A DNA stretch of 64,000 nt from Seiridium cupressi. Its lineage: Eukaryota > Ascomycota > Sordariomycetes > Amphisphaeriales > Sporocadaceae. Position 1 is the stretch's first letter. Each line of letters starts with the position of its first letter. The position numbers and the translations under genes are program-made. Below the pieces are notes generated by a model. That model saw only the letters and a program-made list of their open reading frames with translations. It ran no database searches and had not been told where the DNA came from. Below are positions 24,280 through 36,341 of this stretch, one piece after another. The DNA lies in NCBI GenBank assembly GCA_036674765.1, contig JARVKI010000130.1, positions 33,563 through 97,562 of the forward strand, in the 5' to 3' direction.

Positions 24280-25159
24280 TTGGTCAGCTTGTCGACCCTC
24301 GCCGAGTGGGTCGAAAAGAAAACTAATGGACGAGCGATGCCAGTGTTTGAGGCCTTGAAATGGACGGTATGGTCGTATCCAACTTCGAGCATGAGCAGGC
24401 GAAGAACGAGGGGAGGACCTAACACGAATTAAGTAAACAGGAGTCGGGATCTCGGTTCCTGGTACGAACCCGGTCGGAATCGACTAAAAGAGATCGGGCC
24501 GCTGGCTGATTAATTGAACGCCTTGCAATCAACCCTTCTGATTTGTTTGAGTGGAGTGCGACTGCGGTGGTGCTTCCATTCCCGTCATATAGAGTTTCTA
24601 GTACTTTCACGCGCGTACGATGTGTTCGAGATCAACCATCCCTTTCCCGACGTTTCCGATGGCGACGGAACTGAGCCTCAATCCGAAAAGCCGTTACATG
24701 CATGGTAGACTGGATATGAATTAATAATTGCCACTCCGGTGCAAGCATTTGGATTGGTAGCTACTCATTTGTGGTCGTTGATGTCCACATACAAGGCCCC
24801 GCTCTTCTGGGGACCCGCGCTTTGGCGGACCGTTGAAGTGGGGCCCGAAAGGAGTGGAATCTTGCCAAGAGAAATTTACCGAGAACTCTCGATTCCCCCC
24901 TTGAATGCCCTGGAAGCTCGACCCTAACGTCTTTTCTCTGCAGCCAACTCGGACACGGACCTATACAGAGTTGAATCCGTACCACCACAAGGCAACCAAG
25001 AACTACAGATAATTCATGCAAAACTAACTGCATCCCCTTTGCTAACAAACAAAGGAGTTTACATAGATATTAGTTCCTTATTGATATTTAGCTATTCCCT
25101 GCTGCCTCCCAAATAATGGGAAAATGAGTGAGGCTGCATCTGATCGTTATGTGAGATGA
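24280..25159. other. Promoter region of the ABC transporter
   Basis: No coding signal recognised. Likely holds the transporter promoter and the 3' flank of the Zn2Cys6 gene. Confidence 0.4.
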
Positions 25160-25813
25160 TCAGTCCCGATATCTTTCTCTGTCTCTAGCTCTTGCCCTGT
25201 CTTTAAGAATTGATGCAAAGTCCCTTCCTTCCTGCTGTTTGAAGGATACAATGTCAGATGGATCTGGATCACAACAGTTGGAACTACTGCCATCCGTGTC
25301 TGAGATGGCGTTCCCAGCACAGGACTGATTCGCCGACCGATGTCGTTCTTCATCTTGAACTTGGCATAGAGCACTAAGACCATGCTCCAATCTAGTGATG
25401 CGATCCATAATGTTATCTCTTGGACTGGACTGTTGACGGCGAGAAACTCTAGCTTTGCAAAACTCCCTCAAAACTGTACACGGAGTGCTGGATTTGAGGC
25501 AGTTATCGCACGGTGCGCGCCTGTCACATCGAATCTTTCTCTTGTGGCAGCGATCACAGCACTTTCTCTTGGGCGCGAGAAGCGAACCGTTGCGGCTATG
25601 CCTGAACCTCTCATCCTCCTTGTAATACGGCGCTATGTAGTCGTCACCTGTTCTCGCAACTGTGTCGGGCATGGAGTTTGGTGAGAGTCCGCACTCCACA
25701 TCGTTTATCGGAAGAGCATTATCAGCGGACGAACGGGTGTCTAATGCGTCAACGAGGATGCCAGAGAGGTCGCAACGAAGCCCAGAATACGGGCTATAGA
25801 GTGGCATTGCCAT
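25160..25813 (-). CDS. Small Zn2Cys6 transcription factor
   Basis: A single 217-codon ORF. Cysteines at residues 86, 89, 96, 102, 105 and 112 fit C-x2-C-x6-C-x5-C-x2-C-x6-C, with basic residues KRKIRC between them: a Gal4-type binuclear zinc cluster that binds DNA. A short linker and a helix (DNIMDRITRLEHGLSALC) that could dimerise follow, then an acidic/serine patch and an Arg-rich end (RARARDRERYRD). The large middle regulatory domain common in this family is absent. The gene may be truncated, have unrecognised 3' exons, or be a genuine short regulator. Proximity to the PDR transporter makes it a candidate regulator of that gene, which is inference. Confidence 0.7.
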   Translation of the reverse strand: MAMPLYSPYSGLRCDLSGILVDALDTRSSADNALPINDVECGLSPNSMPDTVARTGDDYIAPYYKEDERFRHSRNGSLLAPKRKCCDRCHKRKIRCDRRAPCDNCLKSSTPCTVLREFCKARVSRRQQSSPRDNIMDRITRLEHGLSALCQVQDEERHRSANQSCAGNAISDTDGSSSNCCDPDPSDIVSFKQQEGRDFASILKDRARARDRERYRD

Positions 25814-27408
25814 TTGTAACAGATTTCTCCTTCGGTCAGATGGATCAGTAACGATTTAGGCATGCCTTGTTTAAGTGATAGATATCGTAAGCCTCGGCCC
25901 CAGCTGCGGCACAGTCATGGCTCATGTTCTACGTACCAGAGGGGGAAAGAAATAAAAAGACCTCAAGCGGCTGAGGATCTCCAAGTTGACGTGAACAGCT
26001 CTACCACATCGGAATTATTAAGCGTGATTTGCAAGATCAGATGGGACACAGTAAGCTGAACACCGCTTCATATATGAAAATGTTGGTCTGTTACGTTGTC
26101 AAATATCTTCATGTGTAAAGGCAAAGTAGGCAATAAGAATGTTACTTCATAGGAAGTCCGGATGGACGCCACATGCACATTATGTAATCCAGATGCAGGG
26201 TCGTTATACAACCATCAGCTGTGTTTTAGATGATCAGACGATAAAGTGGGAACCGCTTATTGATCGGAGCATTATTACCGCGCTTGTACTTGTACATACA
26301 GAGAAAACATTACGTGCATTAGATCTACGTACCTCGGGCCGGGGCAGATCCACCGAAACATACCCCAGTTACATTAACGGACCAAATAGGAGTCCGACGT
26401 GCCACAACGGGATAATTGGATATTACAGCTTCCGAACGCAACAGCTTTCCATAGAAGCTTAGTCAGTAAAGTGCCGTGTGTGGAACTCTACGAGAACAAT
26501 TTTCTTCCCGACGAACGTTGGGATCCACTCGTTCTCAAATCTAAAATGCGAGGAAGCCCCTGGGCAGCACAGTGGGGCCAGACAGCCCTATGTCCTTCTC
26601 GACACGGTCAGAACCACAGCCTCGTGGAAAAACATAATCAGCGTTATTTGAATATGTTCGTATCGGAGAGCAAGCTTTGGAAATATCGAGCCAAAATCAT
26701 TGGCCGGTATGGTAGCATTAGCTCTTAACAGGTAGCCACAGATGCAGACCCTACATTACGCCTCGGACGTCGCTATCCGGCAGGGCTCTGCTTAAGAAAC
26801 CCGACGCGATGTTTGCGGGGGAGATCAACAATTACATACAGGTTCTAGAACGCGCCAACCGGAATACAGCACATAGCAATAATGACCCTGCTCGATTATC
26901 TTAACGGGGGTTTAGGTCTTTCAGGGCTTAGCATATGTATTTAGCCGGGCCATCATAGCACTTATAAGCATCGGATAGTTACCTGATATGGGCATGAAAT
27001 TATCGCTATATACTGTGCTTGCATTGACATGGTTTTAGTATTGATAAAGCTATCGCCTATCTATAGGTGTGAGACTACTAGTATTACAAATTCCTCTATA
27101 ATGGGACACCACACAACCACAATCCTAGTATTATAAGGATTAACACTAATGCTATCATTCATCTACAGTTATATTTGTAATAGATTAAAATTACGTGTTC
27201 ATATAGCAGAGTTACTTCTAAAAGAAAGCTTTATCAATTTTTTCTTTGTAATTGTAAATGTGTTAGGACTGTAATTATATCCGCGGATCCACGAGCGATA
27301 CCTCAGTGTTTAATGGTTCGGAGTATATCCGTCAATGCAACTAGCGTTATCCTCAGTGAGGAACCACCAAGCACATCATCGTCGGGCATAGAAGAGCTAT
27401 GCGCTTAC
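25814..27408. other. Gene-poor, partly AT-rich stretch
   Basis: No supported gene. 26900-27290 is conspicuously AT-rich, with many stops in all frames, resembling mutated or old repeat-derived DNA. Short ORFs at 26139-26728 have no recognisable domain. Confidence 0.45.
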
Positions 27409-27524
27409 CGTCTAGACCATTTGTTTCCGCAATCGGGACACCGAAATGGCTGTTCCTTGGTGTATGATCGAACATGCCGAACAAAATGCTCATTTTTGGT
27501 AAAGGATCGTGCGCATACGCGGCA
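27409..27524 (-). pseudogene. C2H2 zinc-finger transcription factor exon, relic
   Basis: Read on the minus strand, an acceptor-like TTTCAG precedes 27524 and a donor-like GTAAGC follows 27409. The 116 nt between encode one C2H2 finger and the start of a second: CRVCARSFTKNEHFVRH, then FRCPDCGNKWSRR. This matches the paired N-terminal fingers of fungal C2H2 regulators. The second histidine of finger 1 is replaced by tyrosine, a single C-to-T change. No start exon or downstream domain was found, so this is a leftover exon. Confidence 0.65.
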
Positions 27525-28895
27525 CTGAAATGGTCGGGAGATGAGCCTATCACTTTCAATAGTAATATCGCTTAAATCTTAATAACCTATCACTTCCAGT
27601 CACCATACTTGTCATCGTACCGCGATAATCCAGCAGCATCAAGGCCTCGGGGTTTCCAATGATGGGAGGCCCATACCAGTATTCCTCGAGTTGTCGCCTA
27701 GGAAATGAAACGAGGCGCGGAACAATCTTGTCCTTTCCTGATTTGATCGTCTTTTATAATCTCTAGGCGCGCCTGATCTTCCATCACGGACGCGATGCAC
27801 CTGTGTTGAAAGAATTTTTCGCGTCCGTTGCATATAGTCCCTGCGAACCCGTCAGGTCAAGCGAAGGCTGTTAGGATCACCTCGGAAGAGAAGTTGACAC
27901 CTGATCCGGCCTGTAAAGGCCAGCAAGCGCAAGGCCAGCGATGGTAAGATGTCATGATCTAGCCTGGAACGAGTCGTGGGACTGGGTGACGTTTCAGAAT
28001 ACATATACGCAAGTACCGTCTGTATTTGCAGGCGTCAATACTAAGCGCTGGCAGGTCACAAACCGCGGCTCCGCAGCTAAGAATAGAGACCCTACAGCGG
28101 GCGATTAGTTTGGTCCGAGGTCAAGAAGAAAACTCCGACACACCAGCTACCGTCTTAATTCTCCGTATTTGATGTTTGTCAATAAGTAAGTAGTCCTCTC
28201 CGTTTCCCTTCCTTAATTGGAAAGTTATTCCTTGGCGTCTCTTAGCAGTTGGATGAATAACCAGTCCTCCCGCCCGTGGAGGACCCCCGAACTCCATCCA
28301 TTCTTATCATAGTTAAAACCCTTCAACGCACTATATTAAATTTAATATCCGGCGCGTCAAAAGTCGTGGCTTATGGTTCAGCGGTATGGGATTTACTGTC
28401 GCAGTTTTTAACGAACTTGATATGGCCCCACTATTGCGCAAGTACTTTGGGTATTTGCAAGTTGTGCTGGACGTGGCGTTGCTTTTCGGTGAAGTTGCCG
28501 CTGCAGCCTTGCCCTCTCCATTTTGCTTCATTAGTATTTGACTGCTATTTATGGGACCTGCGCGTTGACATCATACCACGCAGCTCAATGCATGCTCTAT
28601 CATTCAATCACACCACTGAGGCAGGACGGGTCAGAACGGCTGAAGGTGCTGGCGAATCATAAAGCCTATTACCTCCCGAAGTTCACTGTTGTGCTTCACA
28701 CCATGGCAAGCTAATGCCAGCCCACAATGCCTTGATGGTCCAGCTAATACCGTACTTCTGTATGCATGTGCTGAGCGCTCAGCCTCCTGGGGGGAGACCC
28801 CTCAATAAAAGTTGTCGCGCTTCCCGATCCCGGTCATTGTTTCTGCCGGCAGCGACTGAATAACAATTCATCATTTCTCGGAACCGCGAGCCAAA
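27525..28895. other. Gene-free stretch
   Basis: No supported gene. Contains the promoter of the membrane protein gene; short ORFs at 27639-27833 and 28276-28662 have no recognisable domain. Confidence 0.4.
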
Positions 28896-30979
28896 ATGCC
28901 GCATTTTGAAAGAGTTGCTCAAGAGAACCCGGATTTTTCCTCTCGGTCCCTGGGTCACAGCTCAAACGATGAGCAAGGCAGTTTCAATACCAAATTAGGC
29001 GAAGCCACACATCCACAGGGTCCCTGGGGTATCAATTGGAGGTCTCCAAGAAAAATGATAGCTCTCTTTCTGGGCGGGACTGTTTGTGCTTTGGGACACC
29101 ACCTATACTATGCCAATCTCGATGACACTGTAGTGGTCAACATAACGTCCCGATGGAACTTAGAGGCCGTTCGAGACTCGCAGGAATGGAAGATCCGATT
29201 CGGGACGGGCTTTGCCTTCTTCACAAAAACCATGTTTGCCGCGGCGGTTGCTATTGCTTACCAGCAGCGGCTTTGGGTTACAACCAGGAAACAGACAGTT
29301 ACTATCAACGGTTTGGATGCTATGTTTTCGGCCGCTAATAATATATTCAGCTTTGCCATTCTGGAGTTCCTGAGACGGGCGAAACTTGGGGCTGCACTGG
29401 CCTTGCTCGTATGGTGAGTTCTGGTGGCTTGTCTATTGCTCCAGTCCTGAACTATATCATCTAGACTGTTGCTTACCAGTAGTATCTGTCGTGCAGGTCG
29501 ATTCCATTATCAGCACTAGTTACTCCGGCCACACTCACGGTAATCCCGGCTACGAAGTCAAACTCGAGTATTGTGCACGTCCCATCGGTCAATTTCTCCC
29601 AGATCAGCCCGCTATTCGACTATCAATCGAGTGTAGTTGGTGCTGATGTAACTTCAACGAATGATGGCATCACACCGTACATGTCCCGGCTCGTGTCTTC
29701 CACCGCTACCACTTTTCAGGTACTGGCCATGAATCAAGTAATCGCCAATTCAACCTACAGTGTGAAATTCAATGGCCCCTCATTCAGTTGTCACAATCCG
29801 TCCGATGCAGTCGACGAGGCTATATTCATGGCTCTCAATGCCACTACCTATGTTGCTTCAGGTCGATAAATGAGCAATAGATTTGATACGAAAATGGCTT
29901 GGCTTGCATTCCCTCCTACAAGTCAATTGATGTCTGCCATAAGCAGGTCCAACGACACAAACCCTCTCTCGGATGACTGGTTGATGTTTCTGAGATTTGC
30001 TGCAACGTGCCTCACTGAAGCTGCTATGTGGAGCTCTGCGTTCGACTCCATACCTTTATGTGAAGGGATAATCATTCCTCCTGGTGGATCGAACAGTCTA
30101 GCAAACGTTTCTTCTATCTATGACGATGCGGATTATTATAACTACCGTCGGACCTGGGTTTGGGCACAGAACGCAACGTATGACTGCATCCTGACTGACA
30201 CCGAGTACGACGTTGGTTTTTCTTATTCATTGTCCGAAAACACCCAACGAGTTGACCCGCAGTACGATTTCAGATGGACTGGAAACGACTTGTATGGAAG
30301 TTATTTCCCCATAGCAGATGCCGTCGCCAACCTATTGGGAGGCTCAGTTCGTGGCCTGTTTACTGGGATCACATCTTATAAAACACGGGTGTCCGAGACG
30401 GCCATTTTTGGCGCTCTCAAGGCCGATACCAGCTCTCAATACGCGACCAATTCCGGGCCTTCACCTGCGATATTGACCTCTGATATTAAAGACCTTGCCC
30501 ACAACAAATCAGTGGGTCAACTCATTGAAGAGCTCTCCCGGAACGTGACTTTAAGTCTGTTTAGTGCCGACAAGATCTTGTTAGTCCAGATCAAACTTCT
30601 TATATTTCAATTTCGGCTAATCTTTCATAGATCATTGGATAATACGACAACGATGGTGACGACCACCGCCAATGTCAACGTTTACTCCTACAACAGGCAA
30701 AATCTCATATTGACCTACGCCATAACCTTCGCGCTTGCGCTTCTTGGCTTGATTGCCGGTTGCGTTGCCTATCTGCAAAATGGTGTTAGCTACGACAATT
30801 CTTTCTCAGCCTTTATGTTAACAACTAGGAACAAACGTTTCGACGAATTAGCGAAGGGCCGCTCAATGGGTGCAATGCCTCTTGAAAATGAGGTCAAGAA
30901 GACAGAGCTTAGGTTTGGGCTGCTACAAGGAGATAAAGACGGCTTCAACAATGAAGGATCAAGAAGAGTAGGATTCTGA
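28896..30979 (+). pseudogene. Fungal multi-spanning membrane protein with one in-frame stop
   Basis: Exons 28896-29413, 29497-30579 and 30631-30979. The last intron is 51 nt and frame-neutral, so it could also be retained. The N-terminus has three hydrophobic helices, then a long Asn/Ser-rich, N-glycosylation-rich extracellular region, then one C-terminal helix (LTYAITFALALLGLIAGCVA) and a cytoplasmic tail with NGVSYDNSFSAFMLTTRN. This is the layout of a large fungal family of unknown function, often labelled formylmethionine deformylase-like. A TAA at 29867-29869 interrupts the frame near the middle, between ASGR and MSNRFDTK; the frame is otherwise open to 30979. A tested alternative intron across the stop breaks the frame. 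Nonsense-mutated allele is the simplest view. Confidence 0.65.
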
Positions 30980-32000
30980 TTTAGAAACCAAGTCACTCCA
31001 TTACAAAAAGGAATACCATATTACTGATAGTCTTGGGTCGACGCAAGACAGGTCCAGCAAGGGCTTGGATTCAGCGCGTCTTATATGACCCTGTCTTCAA
31101 ATAAGAAATTTCGGTCAGGCTGATCTGAAGAGGTCTGCTATCAGGAACAGGTCGATTGAATTAAGAAGTCCTGACGCACCATATGGCGGGGCGCAGTAAA
31201 TACCACAGTAATCGCATGGCTGTACCCGTTCCAGCCAGTGGAAAGAGGGGACAGCACTAGCCACATCACTGCGTTCTGCACCATGCCTGTGGGCAAACTG
31301 CTTTCAGCTGATGGCGTAAAGACAAGGGTTATCAAGCGAAGCCTGAGTCGTACGTACTGAGCTGCTGTCAACAGACAATAAGTTTGCCACGAGCTAAATG
31401 AGCCCGGCGGTCAAGCGTATAATAAAATATTTTCTCACGTCCGATATCAATGGCCTTCGAACTCAATGTGGCCATCATCGTCAACTCCCGCCGCATTTTC
31501 GAGTTTCGCTAGGACCCACTTGGCCAATGTGCCATTGTTCAAACATGCCATACCCTAAGATCAGGACTAAACCGTACGACTTGGACTCCGGCTCATGGTC
31601 CATCCAGCGACGTATACGAAGACTTCCAGAACAAGGGGACGGGCGCTTCTGGCGCGGGGCCAAACTGAAGTCACCGATATTACGAGCTTAACGATACATC
31701 GATGCTCAGGAGTGGAGCTAGTGTTGATCATGATTCTGCTCGTACGATGGCTTCAGCCAATTTGCCTGATAAGAGCATCATCAGAGCGATCGAGTTCGGA
31801 TAGGCAACCATGGAAGCTTGGACAGAGGACTTGAGACGACTAGCCTCGTAATATGTAAGTATATTGAGTATACTTATCAACAACTGTAAGCTGCGGAGTG
31901 ACTTGGTTGCGGTCCCAGCTACAATATCCACCTGGTAATGGCACTCTGACGTGCCAGGTGCTGCGGCTAAACAAGCCCTCCCCCATGGTATCAAATATCA
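30980..32000. other. Convergent intergenic region
   Basis: Between the 3' ends of the membrane protein and GH16 genes. Short ORFs only; nothing recognised. Confidence 0.4.
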
Positions 32001-33204
32001 TTAAAGTATAAACATTAAAATAGAAAGCATCAAAACGGCGTTAATACCTAGCTGGTAACCTGCTGAAGTATTGTCGTCATGCGGTGGCGAGAATATATAG
32101 GGATCCCAGGTGCCTTTGACGTCCGTCTCGTCCAGGTTACAAGAGCCGAAGGTAGAATCCGTTGTGGGGCTAGCACCACTAAGGTTGTATGCTACCTCGA
32201 TCCATTGGATCTCGAGCAGCGCTGAGTCGCCTAATGTCATGTTATTCGTCCACGTTCCTCCGTTGCCTGCGTCTTTAGTCAGCTTCATATCATACACGAG
32301 TTGGAATCAAGGTTCGCAATTACCCCATATTGTGAAGAATAGATGGCTAGGCTCTACGGGTACACTGAGTACTGATTCTCCCATTGAAACTGCGTCGATA
32401 TACCAGGCCACCCTATCTTCGACCCAGTCCATGCGGTAGGTAACCCAGTCCTCCCTCGTGAGTTGGTTGGGGAGCGTCATATTCCAGTGCGAGCCATTGA
32501 TGTAATTTCCATGGATGTCAATCGATGGTTGGGTGTTGAAGCCGACAACATGTTCCTCATCGCGCGTCAATAGCTCAATGTCCGCCTCCTGCGTGTCGTT
32601 CTCGTAAGTGAAAAAGGCAGCGCAGGCACCTGGGGCGCCAGTGAGGCGAGCCTTTAGACGCAGCGAGAGGTACAGCATGGAATCCTCGTTGAATTGAATG
32701 CCGCTAGATTGCTGCGAAGTAGTAACTTGTCGCGAACTCAGGAAACCCAATGCAGTATTGGTGCTATCATCAGAGCTATCCGTTGCATTTCCTGTCGAGC
32801 GAGTCAGCCAATGCTCTCTTTACCATCATTGCGCAGCCGCGATGAACGGAGTGATCCTCACTTATCGCTACCTGATCTGGCTGATAATCAATGGGCATTA
32901 AGTTGGGCACAGTAGGGCCAGGATATAGCAGGCCGTCCTTCCGTATCCAGTCGAGTGACCACGACATATCGCTGGTCGAAGCGCCTGCTGTGACGTTATT
33001 CGGGTCCGTGGCATTTTTCGTATTATCCCAAGTGTCTGGAGAGATATTCCGGAAATCATAGAAACGATAATAGTTGAATTGCGCAGCAGCGGTGCCGTTT
33101 GTAGTGAAGGACGAACAGTTGGAGTAGCGAGCTGCAGCCGGAAGGAACGTGCTGAAAAGGAGGCATAGCGAAAGGGTGACGCCCGAGGCGGACCGGCTCA
33201 ACAT
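32001..33204 (-). CDS. GH16-family glycoside hydrolase, GPI-anchored
   Basis: Exons 33204-32862, 32791-32324 and 32266-32001 (358 residues, phases close). The N-terminus is a signal peptide (SGVTLSLCLLFSTFLPAAA). The core is a beta-jellyroll with the catalytic motif EADIELL, the ExDxE of GH16 with both acids present, followed by conserved-type segments GNYINGSHW, WVTYRMDWVEDRVAWYID and GGNGGTWTNN. The C-terminus ends in a hydrophobic stretch (GINAVLMLSILMFIL) after a Ser/Ala region, as for GPI attachment. GH16 enzymes of this kind cut or transfer beta-glucans or chitin-glucan links at the cell wall. The fine specificity cannot be told. It is one of the few fully intact genes in this part of the window. 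Confidence 0.88.
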
Positions 33205-35512
33205 CTTTAGATGTGCATGAAGCTACCAGACGCGAAGGGTGCGATCGTAGACAACGCCTCCACGCGGCTGTCTAGAAACAACTGCGTCAAAGCAAAAGCG
33301 AAAAAGAAGGAATGACAGCTTGGAAAGAGCGCAGGATGCATTTGTGGGATGATGGGATCCATTTCTTACTCGAGAGAATAATTGTTTCGTCTGCAATAGC
33401 CGGTTACGGGTTCAGGGATCCGCCCGCCTGGAGAAAGCCTCAAAACTCGCATGCTTACCTTCGTTCGAGGTCGCTGATGAGCGCTTATTCGTGGCGCACC
33501 TTTCTACTTTTATTTTTATCGCACCAAGACCAGAGTGGCCCTGCGATTGGCTGAGCTAGACTCTTCACTACTCTTTAGCTTGGTATCCGTCTTGTCGGTA
33601 AAGCCGTCGAAATCACCCTCCGCGTGGCCAAATTCTATTCGAATGAATCCATGGCCAAACAGCACGCAAGACCCAACCCAAGAATAAGCTACATGCCCAT
33701 GCGTAGCCGAGCACCAGAAGAGTGGAATTTTGCATCGTCCAACAGGCGACTCCATTTATCTTGAAAGGCGGGTCGTTTCCGCTGAAAACGTCGAGAATGG
33801 GTTAGCTGTTGTGGGTGCCACCAATTTAGAACTCGTATCGCGTGCTATCGCACGCTAAACCGGCGCTACGGCCTTTTCCAGCAAGAGCGCTAAGGGCCCT
33901 AGTCATGAGCTGCGCATGGCGAAAACTTTTGTTTTTGTAGAAATTCAACCAACTTTGCATTTTGCACCTGGGGTCCAATCTCAAAGTGCCTGTTCACGTC
34001 CGAACCCCGTGCTAGACTGCCCTATGGCATGCAAGGGCCGGCCGCGTCAGGATTGGGGCCGTCAAGTGGACACCACGAACTCCGAGGCACGAGCTACCAG
34101 CTCCATGGTAAACGCCCAGCCCACTATAATCTATCCCCGCAAGACCATGTCAAATTGCCCCGGGCAGCACCGATACGATGTCAAAAATCAGAATACGCAT
34201 AAATCACGTAACACGTAACACGTGACTCTTAACCAAGGACTTGACCTCGGATTCCTATATCTCAATCCCTTTCGCAGTTTCATGTTACGAATTATTTTCC
34301 ACACATATTATGCACAAGTGTGCAGAACCAGACAGATGGAAGGAATCCCCAGCACGACTAAGCCCAGCGCGCAGCGGTGGAATAGACTATTTTTCCGCCA
34401 TGTGGAACGAGATGCAGCTTAAGCGTAACACTATGCTAGCTCATCTGTCACGGTCATGTGACAGGAGTTCGTGCACGGACCATATGGCCCGTGCGCCATG
34501 TATATAAGTATCTAGACTGGGGCGCTGGAGAGGATTCCCTCCTCAGCGCAACAACTATTCATATGAGTACCCTTACATCATCAAACACTCCATAATCCTT
34601 GCGAGCCGCTGGGACGGACCCCGTGTTAAAGTGGTGGACTGCCCCTTACCACGTGACCATCTGCCACGTGGCTGGAACAGCATTTTCAGCCCTTTCGCCT
34701 TGAACAGATAGAACGAGAACAAGCAACTCAAGATGAATGAATGTATCAGCAGAGCTTATTCTGTGACACCCGGTCGATCCGTCAAGTTTAGGCAAGTTTA
34801 GGATATATCACGTGATGCAGCTTGTAAAAGACATTTCATGCGTGCGTCTACAAAATAGCGAATGATGAACCTGATAAGATGGAGGGTAAAGAGATAATTA
34901 TGACTCTGTTTGACCTTTAGGCCTTAGAAAAATGCATGTCAATATCTGACACGATCATGCCAGTATATAAGGACCGCGTGCAGAACACTGACGACTCGGA
35001 ACGCGGGTGAGAGCTGAGCTGCTAGTACCACTAGCCTTTGCCGAAATTTCGAGAATACTGCGGCGAGACTCTTGAGACTCAAAATTTGTTCCTTGTCATT
35101 TATGCGTACTATAGATTGGGTTTTGGAGCCTGGTGCGCTCAACCGCTGCGCAATCTCCATGAGTGTAATGGTAAACTTCTTTCAGTATTTAACAAAAGTC
35201 TGTTTCCCGAATTCATGGTATATTAATACCACAGGCAACAGAAAGCATAAAAACATCTTCCGGGATCGATGATTGATCCGCCTGCCTCTGGGACCGTTAT
35301 AAACGTGTTGATGAGCTGTTCGAGGTGAACAGTGAGAAATAACGAATAGTGGCACTCATCAGAGGCAGTTGGGCATAATCGAATGTGATAGCAAACAATT
35401 TTGGGGGTATGACTAGCACAATTGGGAACGGAGAGCCCTGATCAGGGTTTTGGGGAGTGCAGTCGGTGTTTCCGAGGTTTCTGTGGTTTGTAATAAATTT
35501 TACTCCCGGTAA
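33205..35512. other. Gene-free stretch with promoter-like elements
   Basis: No supported gene in 2.3 kb. It includes the GH16 promoter, two TATA boxes (34501-34508 and 34964-34970) without a recognisable downstream gene, and several CACGTG palindromes. Confidence 0.4.
34219..34814. promoter_or_regulatory. Cluster of CACGTG (E-box/G-box) palindromes
   Basis: Exact CACGTG occurs at 34219-34224, 34650-34655, 34665-34670 and 34809-34814, with two related ACACGTAA repeats directly before the first. CACGTG binds bHLH factors (for example SREBP- or Cbf1-like). Four in 600 bases is more than expected by chance, but no gene clearly depends on them. Confidence 0.35.
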
Positions 35513-36341
35513 TCAGGAAATGGCTCGCCTCCTACTTCTCTGATCCCAGCTGAGAGTAGCAGCTTCTCGTAGGGATTGGGAAGACAGGCCTTGATCCAGA
35601 GGTCGAAGAGTGGTCGTGGCCAAGATATTTCGATACCCTTCCGCAAGCATAGGGTTCATATACCAAAACAAGATGCCAGCTGTCTGTTCCGGAGGAAGTC
35701 CATGGTAATCATCGAGCAGTGAGCTTCCACGAACAGAAGCGTTATGTCCAGGGCTACTTGACTGACCAATACCAAACGGTAGCCGTGGAGACCCTCGTAA
35801 ATCATCCGTAGCGTGGATTCTAATCCGTCGTAAATGAGGATGGCGAGCAAGAATAGGATCGCAGGGCTCGAAGGCGATACAGGTCTGTCACGATCGAGTC
35901 TAGACAGGAGACAGTACACACAAGAGACCATCAGGGCCATATCGTCGCTCAACAGATTCAACGACATGGGAGAAGAATGTGGTATTATTCGAACTAGAAG
36001 CAGGAGGGGCAAGAAGGCTGAAACGACCTGCGTGCGTCAGAGGTAACCTTCCGGTTAATACACGAGCGCAACCTGAGACTATGAGGGCTTACAGATTTGG
36101 AATATGCAGCTGTGTTCTTCTTCAACTTGATAGTCGCTCGACGTAATCTGTAGATCCTGAACGGCGCATACGCCAAGAACGATGCTACTGCCAAGCACTT
36201 TAGCAGGCTTGGCAAGGCGAATAGCGTTATCATATTGGATAGTCCCGTCGCGTGTCGTGAAATCAGTTTCGCTTTAACTGTAATTGGTGCTTGTACTCCA
36301 GAATTCCTAGAAGATTTTTGAGATTGTCTCTCCAGCGACAA
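35513..36341 (-). pseudogene. ABCC-type (MRP-like) ABC transporter, N-terminal fragment
   Basis: Exon 1 (36341-36093) and exon 2 (from 36027) join in phase and encode hydrophobic helices typical of the TMD0 region of fungal MRP-like transporters (LAYAPFRIYRLRRATIKL). Near 35700 the frame breaks: the first frame ends at 35656, while the +1 frame goes on with PPEQTAGILFWYMNPML, RNILATTTLRPLD and LSSQSLREA, the conserved lead-in to TMD1, until TGA at 35513. Everything after that (two TMDs and two NBDs, over 1000 residues) is missing. It is therefore a frameshifted, truncated relic. The first TMD0 helix may also be missing. Confidence 0.7.

Noticed and set aside
29860..29945. Intron hiding the stop in the membrane protein gene (donor GTCGAT, acceptor AGCAG)
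   Set aside because: The 85-nt removal shifts the frame of everything downstream, so it does not rescue the gene.
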